Counted from the stretch's first letter, positions 1 to 9,390 are shown. The stretch is 64,000 bases of DNA from Stutzerimonas nosocomialis (GCF_005876855.1 NZ_QLAE01000002.1:62001-126000); one strand, 5' to 3'. Made by a program: numbers and translations. The notes: generated from the sequence alone by a model not told the origin.

Positions 1-539
1 CCAGCATCACCGTGCGCATCCGCGACGACGTCGCCAGCGAAGCCGCCGAGCAGGGCATCGTGCGGCTGCTGACCCGCCGCCACGGCACCGAGGATTTCTT
101 CGTGGTGAACACCGACACCATCCGCCAGACGATCCAGAAGACCACCCAGACCATGACCGTGCTGATCTCCATGATCGCGCTGATTTCCCTGGTGGTCGGC
201 GGCATCGGGGTGATGAACATCATGCTGGTGTCGGTCACCGAGCGTACCCGCGAGATCGGCGTGCGCATGGCCGTCGGCGCGCGGCAGAGCGACATCATGC
301 GCCAGTTCATGATCGAGGCGGTGCTGGTCTGCCTCATCGGCGGCGGCCTCGGGGTGCTCGCCGCGCTGGGCTTCGGCGCGGTGTTCGCGCGCCTCTCCAG
401 CGAATTCACCCTGATCTTCTCCACCGGCTCGATCGTCGCCGCGTTCGCCTGCGCGACGGCCATCGGGCTGATCTTCGGTTACCTGCCGGCACGCAACGCC
501 GCCCGCCTCGATCCGGTCGAGGCCCTGTCCAGGGAATGA
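1..539 (+). CDS. macB: MacB-family ABC exporter, C-terminal part (cut by window edge)
   Basis: This is the last 179 residues or so of a MacB-type macrolide/siderophore exporter subunit; the ATPase domain and first membrane span lie upstream of the window. The visible part is the end of the periplasmic domain and an FtsX-like permease core with three hydrophobic spans. It contains the family-typical [21 protein letters not shown] stretch (cut here to its first part: [10 protein letters not shown]) followed by [10 protein letters not shown]. The frame opens at base 3 with no start codon, so the gene is partial. Its stop overlaps the start of the next gene (ATGA), an outer-membrane efflux lipoprotein, which fits a MacA-MacB-TolC type tripartite pump in the inner membrane. 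PvdT of the PvdRT-OpmQ pyoverdine pump is the same family; nothing in the window distinguishes the two. Confidence 0.88.
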   Translation, partial: SITVRIRDDVASEAAEQGIVRLLTRRHGTEDFFVVNTDTIRQTIQKTTQTMTVLISMIALISLVVGGIGVMNIMLVSVTERTREIGVRMAVGARQSDIMRQFMIEAVLVCLIGGGLGVLAALGFGAVFARLSSEFTLIFSTGSIVAAFACATAIGLIFGYLPARNAARLDPVEALSRE

Positions 540-1909
540 ACAGCATGATCCGTAGCCTCTCGACCCTCATCGGCTGCCTGCTGCTGACTGCCTGCAGTTC
601 GATGAGCACCTCCTACCAACAACCCCCGGTAACGCTGCCGGCCAGCTGGCAACAGGCCCCGAGCGGCGGCACGACGCTGCCGGACGCCTGGTGGAGCGCC
701 TTCGAGGACCCGGCCCTCGATGCCCTGGTCAGCGAAGCGCTGGCGCGCAACAACGACCTGGGCACGGCACTGCTCAACGTCCGCCGCGCCCAGCTGCTGG
801 CCGGGCTCGCCGACGACGCGCGCTATCCGCAGGCCGGCGCCAGCGCGGGCGGCCAGACCAGCCGCCACGTGCGCGGCGATACCGCGAGCACCCGCAGCTA
901 TTCGCTGACCGGCTCGGTGAGCTGGGAGATCGACCTGTGGAATCGCCTGGGCAGCAGCGCCGATGCCGCGCGCCTCGAAGCCCTGGCGACGCAGGAGGAC
1001 TACCAGGCCGCCGAGCTGACGCTGGTCGGCACCCTGGCCAATCTCTACTGGCAGATCGGCTACCTCAACGAGCGCATCGCCGCGAGCGAGCAGAGCATCG
1101 CCTATGCCCGCCAGACCCTGCAGCTGGTGCAGGTACGTTTCGACGCCGGCCAGGGCTCGTCGCTGGAACTGGCCGAAGCCCGGCAGAGCCTGGAAAGCCA
1201 GCAGGCGAGCCACGTGGCGCTGCTGCAGGAGCGGGTCGAGCAGCGCAACGCGCTGGCGCTGCTGTTCGACGGGAGCACGCCGGTCGCCTTCGCCGAGCCG
1301 CAGACCCTGGCGCAGACCGTTCTGCCCGAGGTCGACGCCGATCTGCCGGCCAGCCTGCTCGGCCGCCGCCCGGACCTGCGCGCCGCCGAGCTGCGCCTGC
1401 GCAGCAGCCTGAAATCGGTCGATGCGATTCGCGCCAGCTACTACCCTGACCTCAGCCTCACCGGGACCCTGGGCTACGCCAGCGACCGTCTCGGCGAGGT
1501 GCTGCGTAACCCGGTGGCCGCGCTTGGCGCCGGGCTGACGCTGCCGTTCCTGCAATGGAACCAGATGCAATTGGACATCGCCGTCTCCCGGACCGACTAC
1601 GAGCTGGCCGTGGTGGGTTTCCGCCAGAGCCTCTACCAGGCGCTGGTGGACGTGGAAAACAACCTCGCCGCGCGGCGGCACTACGCCGAGCAGGAAGCCA
1701 TGCGCGAGCGCGCCCTCGAGGCCGCGCTGGAAGCCGAGCGCATCTACCGCATCCGCTACGAGGCCGGCGCGGTGGACCTGCAATCCTGGCTCAGCGCCCA
1801 GGACACCCGCCGCACGGCCCAGGTCAGCCTGACCGAAACCCGCCTGAACCGCTTGCAGGCACAGGTCGCCCTGACCCAGGCCCTGGGAGGCGGTGTAGCG
1901 CAGCCCTGA
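536..1909 (+). CDS. Outer-membrane efflux lipoprotein, NodT/OprM family
   Basis: This is the outer-membrane channel of the tripartite pump begun by the MacB gene, with which it overlaps by 4 bp. The 457-residue product starts with a lipoprotein signal (LLLTAC, lipidated Cys20). Two outer-membrane-efflux repeats follow, each with long alpha-helical hairpins. Family landmarks include [17 protein letters not shown] near residue 43, [10 protein letters not shown] near 128, a [13 protein letters not shown] segment near 276 and [13 protein letters not shown] near 301. Length is normal for OprM/NodT proteins. In Pseudomonas the usual partner of a MacB/PvdT protein is OpmQ, so this could be OpmQ. No pyoverdine gene is visible, so I leave the symbol blank. 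Confidence 0.9.
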   Translation: MNSMIRSLSTLIGCLLLTACSSMSTSYQQPPVTLPASWQQAPSGGTTLPDAWWSAFEDPALDALVSEALARNNDLGTALLNVRRAQLLAGLADDARYPQAGASAGGQTSRHVRGDTASTRSYSLTGSVSWEIDLWNRLGSSADAARLEALATQEDYQAAELTLVGTLANLYWQIGYLNERIAASEQSIAYARQTLQLVQVRFDAGQGSSLELAEARQSLESQQASHVALLQERVEQRNALALLFDGSTPVAFAEPQTLAQTVLPEVDADLPASLLGRRPDLRAAELRLRSSLKSVDAIRASYYPDLSLTGTLGYASDRLGEVLRNPVAALGAGLTLPFLQWNQMQLDIAVSRTDYELAVVGFRQSLYQALVDVENNLAARRHYAEQEAMRERALEAALEAERIYRIRYEAGAVDLQSWLSAQDTRRTAQVSLTETRLNRLQAQVALTQALGGGVAQP

Positions 1910-2000
1910 CCGTCGCGTCCCGAGGCGCCACGCCGCCGGCCAGAAACGGCGCCCTGCGACAATTCGTCCGATCCTCCGTTCGTCGGCTCATGTGCGGCTA

Positions 2001-2020
2001 CCCCCTGCCGAAACAGGGGG
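2001..2020 (+). terminator. Stem-loop downstream of the efflux operon
   Basis: CCCCCTG and CAGGGGG arms (7 bp) enclose the loop CCGAAA, about 90 bp after the efflux lipoprotein stop. A second short inverted repeat (CCAGCC-T-GGCTGG, 2024-2036) follows at once. There is no T tract, so this could instead be a leader structure of the chemoreceptor gene that starts at 2069. Confidence 0.4.
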
Positions 2021-2068
2021 GTTCCAGCCTGGCTGGACGCCTTGCCCTCTCTTGCTGTGTGGACGCTC

Positions 2069-3958
2069 ATGACAACTCTGAAATTCAGCCACAAGATACT
2101 GCTCGCCGCCGCGCTCGTCGTCGCGGCGGCATTCGCCTGTTTCATCCTGTTCAACGACTACCGGCAACGCCAGGCACTGCTCGACGACACCGAAAGCTCG
2201 ATGCAGGACATCGGCAGCCTCACCAGCAGCAACATCCGCACCTGGCTGGAAAGCCGCATGCAGCTGGTGGAATCGCTGGCCCAGCAGATCGCCCTCGACG
2301 GCAGCTCCACCCAGAGCCTGCAGCGCAGCGTCGGCTTGCCGGCCTACGTCGACAACTTCCAGCTGACCTACTTCGGCGCCGAAACCGGCGCGATGTTCTC
2401 CATTCCGGCCGGCAACCGCGCGCCGGACTACGACCCGCGCCAGCGCGGCTGGTACAAGGCGGCCAGCGCCGCCCAGGACACCATCGTCACCGAGCCCTAC
2501 GTCGCCGCCTCTTCCGGCAAGCTGGTGATCACCGTCGCCACCCCGGTCCGCCAGCGCAGCGCCTTCATCGGCGTGGCCGGCGCGGACATCGACCTGGGCA
2601 GCGTCAGCGCCACCATCAACTCGCTGGACTTCGGTGGCCACGGCCATGCGTTCATCGTCGGCGCCGACGGCAAGATCCTGGTGCACCCCAACGCCGCGCT
2701 GCAGCTCAAGACGCTCGCCGAAGCCTATCCGGGCGCCACGCCGCGCATCGTCGACGGCCTGCAGGAGTTCGAACTGGGCGGCAAGACCCAGCTGATTTCC
2801 TTCACCCGGGTCACCGGCGTGCCGTCGGCCGACTGGTACGTCGGCCTGGTGCTGGACAAGGACACCGCCTTTTCGATGCTCAGCGAGTTCCGCACCTCCG
2901 CGCTGATCGCCATGGTGATCGCCGTGATCATCATCATCGCCCTGCTGGGGATGCTGATCCGCGTGCTGATGCAGCCGCTGCTGCTGATGGGCCGCGCGAT
3001 GCACGACATCGCCGAAGGCGAGGGCGACCTGACCAAGCGGCTGGTCATCCACGGCAACGACGAGTTCGGCGCCCTGGGCATGTCGTTCAACCGCTTCGTC
3101 GAGCGTATCCACGGCTCGATCCGCGAAGTCGCCTCGGCCACCAGCCAGGTCAACGAGGTGGCACTGCGCGTGGTCGGCGCGTCCAACGCATCGCTGCACA
3201 ACTCCGAGGAGCAATCCACGCGGACCAACAGCGTCGCCGCCGCCATCAACGAGCTGGGCGCCGCCGCCCAGGAAATCGCCCAGAACGCCGCGACCGCCTC
3301 CCACCATTCGAGCGACGCGCGCAGCCTCGCCGAGGAGGGTCAGCAGGTGGTCGACCGGACCATCCGCGCCATGCAGCAGCTGTCGGCCCAGATCAGCGAC
3401 TCGTGCGGCAACATCGAGACGCTCAACGCCAACACCGTCAACATCGGGCAGATCCTCGAGGTCATCACCGGCATTTCCCAGCAGACCAACCTCCTGGCGC
3501 TCAACGCGGCGATCGAGGCGGCCCGCGCAGGGGAAGCCGGGCGCGGCTTCGCCGTGGTCGCCGACGAGGTGCGCAACCTGGCCCACCGCACCCAGGATTC
3601 CGCGCAGCAGGTGCAGAAGATGATCGAGGAGCTGCAGGTCGGCGCCCGCCAGGCGGTGGTCACCATGACTTCCAGCCAGCAGGAGAGCGAAGCCAGCGTC
3701 GGCATCGCCAACCAGGCCGGCGAGCGGCTGGGCAGCGTGACCCAGCGCATCGGCGAGATCGACGGCATGAACCAGTCGGTGGCCACCGCCACCGAAGAGC
3801 AGACCGCCGTGGTGGAGTCGATCAACGTGGACATCACCGAGATCAATACCCTCAACCAGGAGGGTGTCGAGAACCTCCAGGCGACCCTGCGCGCCTGCTC
3901 CGACCTCGAGCAGCAGGCCGCCCGCCTGCAGCAACTGGTCGGCAGCTTCCGCATCTGA
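2069..3958 (+). CDS. Methyl-accepting chemotaxis protein, PctA/B/C type (dCache amino-acid receptor)
   Basis: This inner-membrane chemoreceptor has 629 residues, the length I recall for P. aeruginosa PctA. Order: TM1 (about 9-29), periplasmic dCache_1 domain (30-275), TM2 (about 280-303), HAMP, then a cytoplasmic signalling domain with hairpin tip [16 protein letters not shown] and [12 protein letters not shown]. The ligand pocket carries the full amino-acid-binding signature of dCache_1AA receptors: Tyr121, Arg126, Trp128, Tyr129, Tyr144 and Asp173, at the same residue numbers I recall for PctA. This strongly predicts binding of L-amino acids or GABA. I chose ATG 2069 over an upstream TTG (2042) because [14 protein letters not shown] matches the family N-terminus. 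Which Pct paralogue it is cannot be told by eye. Its neighbours are unrelated. Confidence 0.93.
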   Translation: MTTLKFSHKILLAAALVVAAAFACFILFNDYRQRQALLDDTESSMQDIGSLTSSNIRTWLESRMQLVESLAQQIALDGSSTQSLQRSVGLPAYVDNFQLTYFGAETGAMFSIPAGNRAPDYDPRQRGWYKAASAAQDTIVTEPYVAASSGKLVITVATPVRQRSAFIGVAGADIDLGSVSATINSLDFGGHGHAFIVGADGKILVHPNAALQLKTLAEAYPGATPRIVDGLQEFELGGKTQLISFTRVTGVPSADWYVGLVLDKDTAFSMLSEFRTSALIAMVIAVIIIIALLGMLIRVLMQPLLLMGRAMHDIAEGEGDLTKRLVIHGNDEFGALGMSFNRFVERIHGSIREVASATSQVNEVALRVVGASNASLHNSEEQSTRTNSVAAAINELGAAAQEIAQNAATASHHSSDARSLAEEGQQVVDRTIRAMQQLSAQISDSCGNIETLNANTVNIGQILEVITGISQQTNLLALNAAIEAARAGEAGRGFAVVADEVRNLAHRTQDSAQQVQKMIEELQVGARQAVVTMTSSQQESEASVGIANQAGERLGSVTQRIGEIDGMNQSVATATEEQTAVVESINVDITEINTLNQEGVENLQATLRACSDLEQQAARLQQLVGSFRI

Positions 3959-3963
3959 GCCTC

Positions 3964-3994
3964 GGCCCGCGCCCCGTTTCGCGGGGTTGCGGGC
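3964..3994 (+). terminator. GC-rich hairpin after the chemoreceptor gene
   Basis: GCCCGCGCCCCG pairs imperfectly with GCGGGGTTGCGGGC around a short TTTC loop, 5 bp after the stop codon. There is no long U tract, but position and stem strength support a transcription stop. Confidence 0.55.
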
Positions 3995-4000
3995 AACGGT

Positions 4001-4029
4001 TTGTGCCGCCGCCGTTTGCCGCCTAGAAT
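4001..4029 (+). promoter_or_regulatory. Candidate sigma-70 promoter of the DeoR-family regulator
   Basis: TTGTGC (4001-4006) and TAGAAT (4024-4029) are separated by exactly 17 bp. The regulator's ATG lies 30 bp after the -10. Between them the octamer CATGCAAA occurs twice (4039-4046 and 4059-4066), 20 bp apart. This is a possible autoregulatory operator. Confidence 0.5.
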
Positions 4030-4059
4030 CGGCAAGACCATGCAAAAGCGGGCACAAAC

Positions 4060-4845
4060 ATGCAAATTCAGGACGCTCCGGAACTCCCCCATCTGCGTCG
4101 GCAGAAAATCCTCCTGCTGCTCGAGCGCGACGGCAAGGTCATGGCCGCCGACCTCAGCCAGCGCTTCGGCGTCTCCGAAGACACCATCCGCCGCGACCTG
4201 GCCGAACTCGCCGGCGCCGGGCTGCTGCATCGCGTCCACGGCGGCGCGCTGCCGCGTTCGGCCGACACCGGCAAGGACTTCTTCACCCGCGCCATCGAGG
4301 TCAGCGAGGCCAAGCAGGCCCTGGCCTGCCTCGCCGCGCAACGGGTGCAGGACGGCCAGATCGTGGTCTTCGACTCCGGCACCACCACCCTGCAGATCGC
4401 CCTCTCGCTGCCGGCCGAGATCGCCATCACCGCGGTGACCCACTCGCCGATGATCGCCATGGCCCTGGCGCGCTACAGCCAGGTCGAGATCATCCTCGCC
4501 GGCGGGCAGCTCAACACCGCCGCGATGGTCGTCACCGGCCACGAAGCGGTGCGCCTGTTCGAGTCGGTCAACGCCGACCTGCTGTTCACCGGCCTCTGCG
4601 CCCTGCATCCCGAACTCGGCCTGACCACCGCCCACTTCAACGAGGTGGCGGTGAAACAGGCCATGCTGCGCGGCGCTTCCCAGGTGGTCGCGGTGGCCAC
4701 CGCCGACAAGCTGGGCGCGGTCGAGCCCTTCGTGGTCGCGCCCTGTCACCGCGTCGATGTCCTGATCACCGAGCGGCACATCCCGTCGGGCGATATCGGC
4801 GTCTACCGGCAGCAGGGCATCGAGGTGCAGCAGGCGAGGGCGTGA
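4060..4845 (+). CDS. DeoR/GlpR-family transcriptional regulator
   Basis: This is a 261-residue cytoplasmic repressor of the DeoR/GlpR class. The N-terminal winged helix-turn-helix (about 12-65) contains QRFGVSEDTIRRDLAEL and ends in LLHRVHGGALP, the family signature. The C-terminal sugar-phosphate-isomerase-like sensor domain has FDSGTTTLQIA (about 107-117) and VATADKLG (about 211-218), typical of phosphorylated-ligand binding. Length is normal. It stands alone, with its own promoter and a terminator upstream. No sugar gene is adjacent, so the effector and target cannot be inferred; GlpR, FruR-like or an amino-sugar regulator are all possible. Confidence 0.9.
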   Translation: MQIQDAPELPHLRRQKILLLLERDGKVMAADLSQRFGVSEDTIRRDLAELAGAGLLHRVHGGALPRSADTGKDFFTRAIEVSEAKQALACLAAQRVQDGQIVVFDSGTTTLQIALSLPAEIAITAVTHSPMIAMALARYSQVEIILAGGQLNTAAMVVTGHEAVRLFESVNADLLFTGLCALHPELGLTTAHFNEVAVKQAMLRGASQVVAVATADKLGAVEPFVVAPCHRVDVLITERHIPSGDIGVYRQQGIEVQQARA

Positions 4846-4968
4846 GGCGCGACCAAGCGCGCAAAAGCGTCCGAAAGGCCGGCTCGAAGGCCCGAAACGG
4901 ACGATGATGGGTTCCCACGGCAACTGGCGCCGCCTCGCGGCGCGGGCCTGACTGAGGCGGTAACGACC

Positions 4969-5355
4969 ATGGTGATCTCGCGCGCGCGTGCTTTCGGATG
5001 TGGCCTCCTGGCGATCGGGGCGGTCGTCGCCCTGGCGGCCTTCAACAGTTTCAGCTGCTACGGGCACGACTTGGCGACCTTCGTGGCGGCCAATTCGTTG
5101 TTCGTCGGGCCGCCACTGGTGCCGGCCGTGGTCTGCCTGGCCTTCCCGAACCCCCTGCGTGCGGTCGGCGCCTGCCTGTTCCTGGCGCCCTGGCTGCTGC
5201 TGGCCTACTACACCGATTGCGTGGCGCCCGCTGCCGGCGGCGGAGCCTCCATGGTCTACGTGAGCGTCCTGCTGTGGGGCGTTCCGTCCGCCGTCGCGGG
5301 GGCGTTGCTGGCCGGCCCGGCGACGCGGCGGCTGAACATCCATGTCGTGCGCTGA
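4969..5355 (+). CDS. Small hydrophobic membrane protein, unknown
   Basis: I do not recognise this 128-residue protein. It has four hydrophobic stretches (about 9-24, 41-58, 63-80 and 90-112), consistent with a four-helix inner-membrane protein, and cysteines near 11, 30, 57, 69 and 85. A GAGG sequence lies 9-12 bp before the ATG. Codon use matches the neighbours. A GCGCCGC-CTC-GCGGCGC hairpin (4927-4943) sits in the gap before it and may end the regulator transcript. The downstream phytochrome gene starts 270 bp later, so co-transcription is uncertain. Confidence 0.55.
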   Translation: MVISRARAFGCGLLAIGAVVALAAFNSFSCYGHDLATFVAANSLFVGPPLVPAVVCLAFPNPLRAVGACLFLAPWLLLAYYTDCVAPAAGGGASMVYVSVLLWGVPSAVAGALLAGPATRRLNIHVVR

Positions 5356-5626
5356 ACGCGTACGGCCACGAATCCTGACGCCGTTTCGCTTTTAGCTGAG
5401 GGCCGATCACGCCACTGCCGTATCGCGTCCGAGGCCAGGCGCGGCGCGCATTCCGGCGAGCTGACGGGCGCGGCTTTCGCCTGCGCCGGCAGCGCTTGCG
5501 CGCCCCTTTACCACTACTTTTTTTGTGCGTTATCGCCGTTGGGCGGGTCCAAACATACCGTTGGGTCTCACACGCCCAGCTTTCAGAAGCTGCTGGAGAT
5601 GCCTTGTTTTGACGACCGAGCCGCAG

Positions 5627-8176
5627 ATGAGCGCCACCACGATCGATTGTGCCCAGGAGCCGATCCACACCCCTGGGACCATTCAGCCCCATGGCCTGCT
5701 GTTGGGTTGCACCTTGCCCGATTGGTCCATCGCCCATGTGTCGGGCAATGTCGCGCAGTTCCTCGAAGGGGCCGCGCCGGCCGGCCTGCTGGGGCAGTCG
5801 CTGGACCGGGTGCTTCCGGCCGAGACGGTCCACGCGGTACGCAATCAGTTGCAGACCGCGATGCTCTCGGGCCTGGCCGAGCGGCTCGATTGCCTGGCCC
5901 TCGACGAGGGCACACGGCGCTACGACCTGACGGTGCATCTGGCCGGTGGGCTGGCGGTGATCGAGGCGGCGCCGAGCGTGCCGGGGGCGGGCGCCAATGG
6001 GGTGACGCTGCTGCGTGGGCTCGCCGGTCGTCTGCGCCGCACGCCCACGGTGTCGCGCCTGCTCACGCTCGCGGCGCAGCAGATGCGGGCCGTGACCGGT
6101 TATGACCGGGTGATGATCTACCGCTTCCTGCCCGACGATTCCGGTGAGGTGGTGGCCGAGGCGGTGCGTCCCGGCACCGAGTCCTACCTGGGGCTGCGCT
6201 ACCCGGCCACGGATATCCCGGCGCAGGCGCGCGCGCTCTACCGGCGCCAGCCGCTGCGGCTGATCCCGGATGTGGACTACGTGCCGGTTCCGGTGCTGCC
6301 CGGGCGCGGGCCGGACGGCCAGCCGCTCGACCTGGGGCTGGCGACGCTGCGCAGCGTTTCGCCCGTGCATATCCAGTACCTGCGCAACATGAACGTGCGC
6401 GCCACCCTCACCGTGAGCCTGATGCGCGGCGACCAGCTGTGGGGGCTGATCGCCTGTCACCACAGCGAGCCGCATTACCTGAGCGGCGCGCTGTGCTCGG
6501 CCGCGGAGCTGTTCGGGCAGATGCTTTCGCTGCAGATCGACGTGCGCGAACAGGAGCAGGAACGACATCACCTGGCCAACGCGCAGAACGCCCACGATCG
6601 CCTGCTGGCCGCCATGTCGCCGCGCGACACGGTGTTCGAGGACCTGGGCCGCTACGCCGACATGCTCGACACCATGATCGCCAGCGACGGCCTGGCGGTC
6701 TGGTCGAACGGCCAGCTCAGCGGGCAGGGCGTGCTGCCGCCCGACGAGGCGATCGCCGAACTGATCGCGCTGCTCGGGCAGAAGCCGGCCGATCGCATCT
6801 ACGCGACCTCGTCGCTGGCCGAGCACTTCGCGCCGGCGGCCCGCTTCGCCGATCGGGCCAGCGGCCTGCTGGCCATTCCCATTTCACGGGCGGCGCAGGA
6901 TTACCTGCTGTTCTTCCGCCGCGAACTGATCCAGACCGTCACCTGGGGCGGCAACCCGGACAAGGCCCTGCAGCGCGATCCGTCGACGGGCCGGCTCAAC
7001 CCGCGGCGCAGTTTCGAGGCCTGGCGCGAAACCGTGCGGTGCCACGCCCGGCCCTGGACGGCGAGCGAGCTGCGGGTCGCCGAGACGCTGCGGGTCGCCC
7101 TGCTGGAGATCGTGCTGCGGCGCTCGGAGCTGATCGCCTCGGAGCGCCAGCGCGCCCAGGACAGCCAGTCGCTGCTGATCGCCGAGCTCCATCACCGGAT
7201 CAAGAACGTGCTCAGCCTGGTGCTGGCCACCACCCGCCAGAGCGCCCAGCAGGCGACGTCCGTGGAGTCCTTCACCGAGGAGGTGGAGCGGCGCATCCAG
7301 GCGCTGGCCAGCGCCCACGACCAGATCAACGCGCCCAGCGGCACCTCGACCCAGCTGCGGGCGCTGCTCGAGTCCGAGGCGCGGGCCTGGAACGGCCGGG
7401 AGGTGCTGGACGAGCGTATCCAGCTCTCCGGCGGCGCCGTGCTGCTGGACGTGCGCGGCTACCAGACGCTGGCGCTGGTGTTCCACGAGATGATGACCAA
7501 CGCCGCCAAGTACGGCGCCCTGAGTGTGCCGGAGGGGCAGCTGACGGTGAGCTGGCAGCTGGTCGAGGGGCGTGGCCTGGTGATCGAGTGGAACGAAAGC
7601 GGCGGCCCCGAGGTGCTGCCCCCGGCCCGTCGCGGCTTCGGCAGCATCGTCACCGAGCGCACCATCCCCTTCGAGCTGCAGGGCGAGGCGCGCGTGGAGT
7701 TCCGTCCCGAGGGGCTGTTCGCCTGCTTCCAGGTGCCGCCGATGCATGTCTCGGCGGGCGACGACCGCGCGCAGCCGCGCGATGCGGTCAGGCCACCCAG
7801 TACCAGCTCGCTCGCGGGGCTGCGCCTGCTGTTGGTCGAGGACAGCATGATGATCGCCCTCGACGCCCAGACCATGCTCGAGGATGCCGGCGTGCGGGTG
7901 GAAATCGCCGGCTCGCTGGAGGACGCCCGGCGCGCGCTGCGCCTGGATCACTTCGATCTGGCTGTGCTCGACGTCAACCTCGCCGGGGAAACCAGCCTGG
8001 GCATCGCGGCGGAGCTCGAGGCCCGCCAGCACCCGTTCCTGTTCGCCACCGGCTACGGCGCGCGGACGGCCATTCCCGAGCGCTTCGACCAGGTGCCGGT
8101 GGTGACCAAGCCCTACAACCTCAGCGCCCTGGCCTACGCCATCGGCCAGGTCCCGGGCATCGTCCTGCCCGGCTGA
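5627..8176 (+). CDS. bphP: Bacteriophytochrome histidine kinase (PAS-GAF-PHY-HWE kinase-receiver)
   Basis: This is a red/far-red photoreceptor kinase of 849 residues. Cys8 (DCAQEPIHTPG) is in the N-terminal position that binds biliverdin in bacteriophytochromes. A PAS domain spans about 5-110. The GAF domain (about 140-300) has YPATDIPAQAR (Asp196), HIQYLRNM (His248) and ACHH. The PHY domain (about 315-500) has the tongue motif PRRSFEAW at 459-466. The kinase is HWE type: LHHRIKNVL (phospho-His about 523), His620 in FHEMMTNAAKYG, and WNE at 655-657. A C-terminal receiver follows with phospho-acceptor Asp782 and Lys828. ATG 5627 places Cys8 correctly; longer upstream starts lack family sequence. 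No heme oxygenase (bphO) is adjacent. All photoreceptor and catalytic residues look intact. Confidence 0.93.
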   Translation: MSATTIDCAQEPIHTPGTIQPHGLLLGCTLPDWSIAHVSGNVAQFLEGAAPAGLLGQSLDRVLPAETVHAVRNQLQTAMLSGLAERLDCLALDEGTRRYDLTVHLAGGLAVIEAAPSVPGAGANGVTLLRGLAGRLRRTPTVSRLLTLAAQQMRAVTGYDRVMIYRFLPDDSGEVVAEAVRPGTESYLGLRYPATDIPAQARALYRRQPLRLIPDVDYVPVPVLPGRGPDGQPLDLGLATLRSVSPVHIQYLRNMNVRATLTVSLMRGDQLWGLIACHHSEPHYLSGALCSAAELFGQMLSLQIDVREQEQERHHLANAQNAHDRLLAAMSPRDTVFEDLGRYADMLDTMIASDGLAVWSNGQLSGQGVLPPDEAIAELIALLGQKPADRIYATSSLAEHFAPAARFADRASGLLAIPISRAAQDYLLFFRRELIQTVTWGGNPDKALQRDPSTGRLNPRRSFEAWRETVRCHARPWTASELRVAETLRVALLEIVLRRSELIASERQRAQDSQSLLIAELHHRIKNVLSLVLATTRQSAQQATSVESFTEEVERRIQALASAHDQINAPSGTSTQLRALLESEARAWNGREVLDERIQLSGGAVLLDVRGYQTLALVFHEMMTNAAKYGALSVPEGQLTVSWQLVEGRGLVIEWNESGGPEVLPPARRGFGSIVTERTIPFELQGEARVEFRPEGLFACFQVPPMHVSAGDDRAQPRDAVRPPSTSSLAGLRLLLVEDSMMIALDAQTMLEDAGVRVEIAGSLEDARRALRLDHFDLAVLDVNLAGETSLGIAAELEARQHPFLFATGYGARTAIPERFDQVPVVTKPYNLSALAYAIGQVPGIVLPG

Positions 8177-8249
8177 GGATGGCGGCGGCCTCAGCCAGGC
8201 GATAGCATCCGGCCACAGGGCCCGGCATCGACAGGCGAGGTTTCAGGGA

Positions 8250-8602
8250 ATGAAGAAGCTGCTCTATTGCATCCTGCTGATCGCGGCGGGCCACAAGGGC
8301 TGGACGTACTGGCAGGCGCGCTCGTCGAGCCCCTCGAAGACCGGCCCTATCTGGTGGTCTACGGCCGCGACAGCTGCGGCTACACCCAGGGCACGCTGCG
8401 CGCGCTGTCCGGCGCGGGGGTGAAGTTCCGCTACCTGAACGTGGACGACCCGGTGGTGGCCGATTCCCTGCACGGGCGGATGAAGCGCAAGGGAATCGAC
8501 ACCCGTTACTACTACCTGCCGGTGGTGGACCTGAACAATGCCATCAGCATCCGGCCGGACAACGCCACGCTGGTCGCCCAGGCCAGGGCCGCGATTCCCT
8601 GA
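8250..8602 (+). pseudogene. Glutaredoxin-like small exported/membrane-anchored protein, frameshifted
   Basis: ATG 8250, with an AGGGA ribosome site just upstream, begins a hydrophobic leader (MKKLLYCILLIAAGHKGW) that runs to about 8320. The conserved body, with VVYGRDSCGYTQGTLRAL and LPVVDLN (a glutaredoxin/thioredoxin-like fold), lies in the -1 frame from about 8321 to the stop at 8602. Joining the two frames by adding one base near 8319-8323 restores one continuous protein of about 117 residues. The simplest reading is a one-base deletion or a sequencing error. A TTG at 8267 could start the second frame alone, but it would lose the leader. The single Cys of DSCGYT is the probable redox residue. 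Confidence 0.7.
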
Positions 8603-8617
8603 CCGGCGTCCCGGCGC

Positions 8618-9169
8618 TCAGGGGCAGGCGACGCGGACCTGGGCGAGGTCGAACCCCAGACGCTCGCGAAACTCGTCGAGAAAGGCCTGGGTGAATCCCG
8701 CCTCGCCCCAGTCGTTGAAAATGAACCCCAGGTTCGAGAACGCGCACGGCTGCAGGAACAGGAAGCCGTTGATGTCGTCCTCGTGCCCGCATTCGGGGCA
8801 GCGGAAGTGGTCGGTGTGGCCGGGCATCCAGTCCTCGAGGCTGTCGAACAGGGCCTCGCCGATCTCCCGGCGGCATTCGGGGCAACCGGCCTCTTCCTTG
8901 AAACCCTGCGTCGGGGTGTAGATGCAGCGGCGGGTGATGACTTCCAGGCCGTTGACCGGCGCGTCGAAGGGCAGCCTGTCCGGATGCCGGGCGACCTGCC
9001 GGGCGCCGGGCGCCAGCGCATGGGCCATGCGGTTGCCGGTGCGGCCGCAGGTGGTTGGCACCGCCTCGACGACGTTGCGCTGCGCCAGCCAGCGGACGAT
9101 GGCGCGGGCACGGGCTTCGTGGCCGGGGTAGGTGGAAATCTGCGGCACGATGATCAGCTGATCGGCCAT
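8618..9169 (-). CDS. Conserved protein with paired CPEC cysteine knuckles, unknown function
   Basis: The 183-residue product is convergent with the glutaredoxin-like gene (15 bp between stops). Two CPEC knuckles lie near residues 95 and 124, about 29 residues apart, plus a single Cys in TTCGRTGN and another in RRCIYTP. The pattern suggests a structural zinc site. I recall similar proteins in Pseudomonas, but no function is established. It has no signal peptide or membrane span, so it is probably cytoplasmic. Composition matches neighbouring genes. Confidence 0.7.
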   Translation of the reverse strand: MADQLIIVPQISTYPGHEARARAIVRWLAQRNVVEAVPTTCGRTGNRMAHALAPGARQVARHPDRLPFDAPVNGLEVITRRCIYTPTQGFKEEAGCPECRREIGEALFDSLEDWMPGHTDHFRCPECGHEDDINGFLFLQPCAFSNLGFIFNDWGEAGFTQAFLDEFRERLGFDLAQVRVACP

Positions 9170-9285
9170 GGCGGTGCCTCGCGAGTCGGTTCAGGCGCGC
9201 AGCTTAAAGGCTCCCGGGCCGGGGTCAAGGCAGCCGGGACGGACGCCGCGCTTGGATCGCGATCGCAGCCGTCGGGCCTGACGAT

Positions 9286-9305
9286 AGTTCAGGAATTTCT
9301 GAACT
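9286..9305. promoter_or_regulatory. Palindromic operator candidate upstream of the guanidino operon
   Basis: AGTTCAG-GAATTT-CTGAACT has perfect 7-bp arms and an almost symmetric core (18 of 20 positions). It lies 86 bp before the proposed gbuA start, in the only promoter-sized gap ahead of the seven-gene operon. No regulator gene is adjacent, so the protein that binds it is unknown. Confidence 0.5.
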
Positions 9306-9390
9306 GATTATTTGCTCCGGCCGATTCTTCCGCTGCGCCACGCTGGCCAAGATGGTTCCCAACGAACGCATCGACATGAGGGCCGTCCCG

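Noticed and set aside
9170-9390. Guanidine or other riboswitch ahead of the guanidino operon
   Set aside because: I looked for the ACG-rich paired motifs of guanidine riboswitches and saw only the short palindrome at 9286-9305. There is no leader fold or expression platform I can support.
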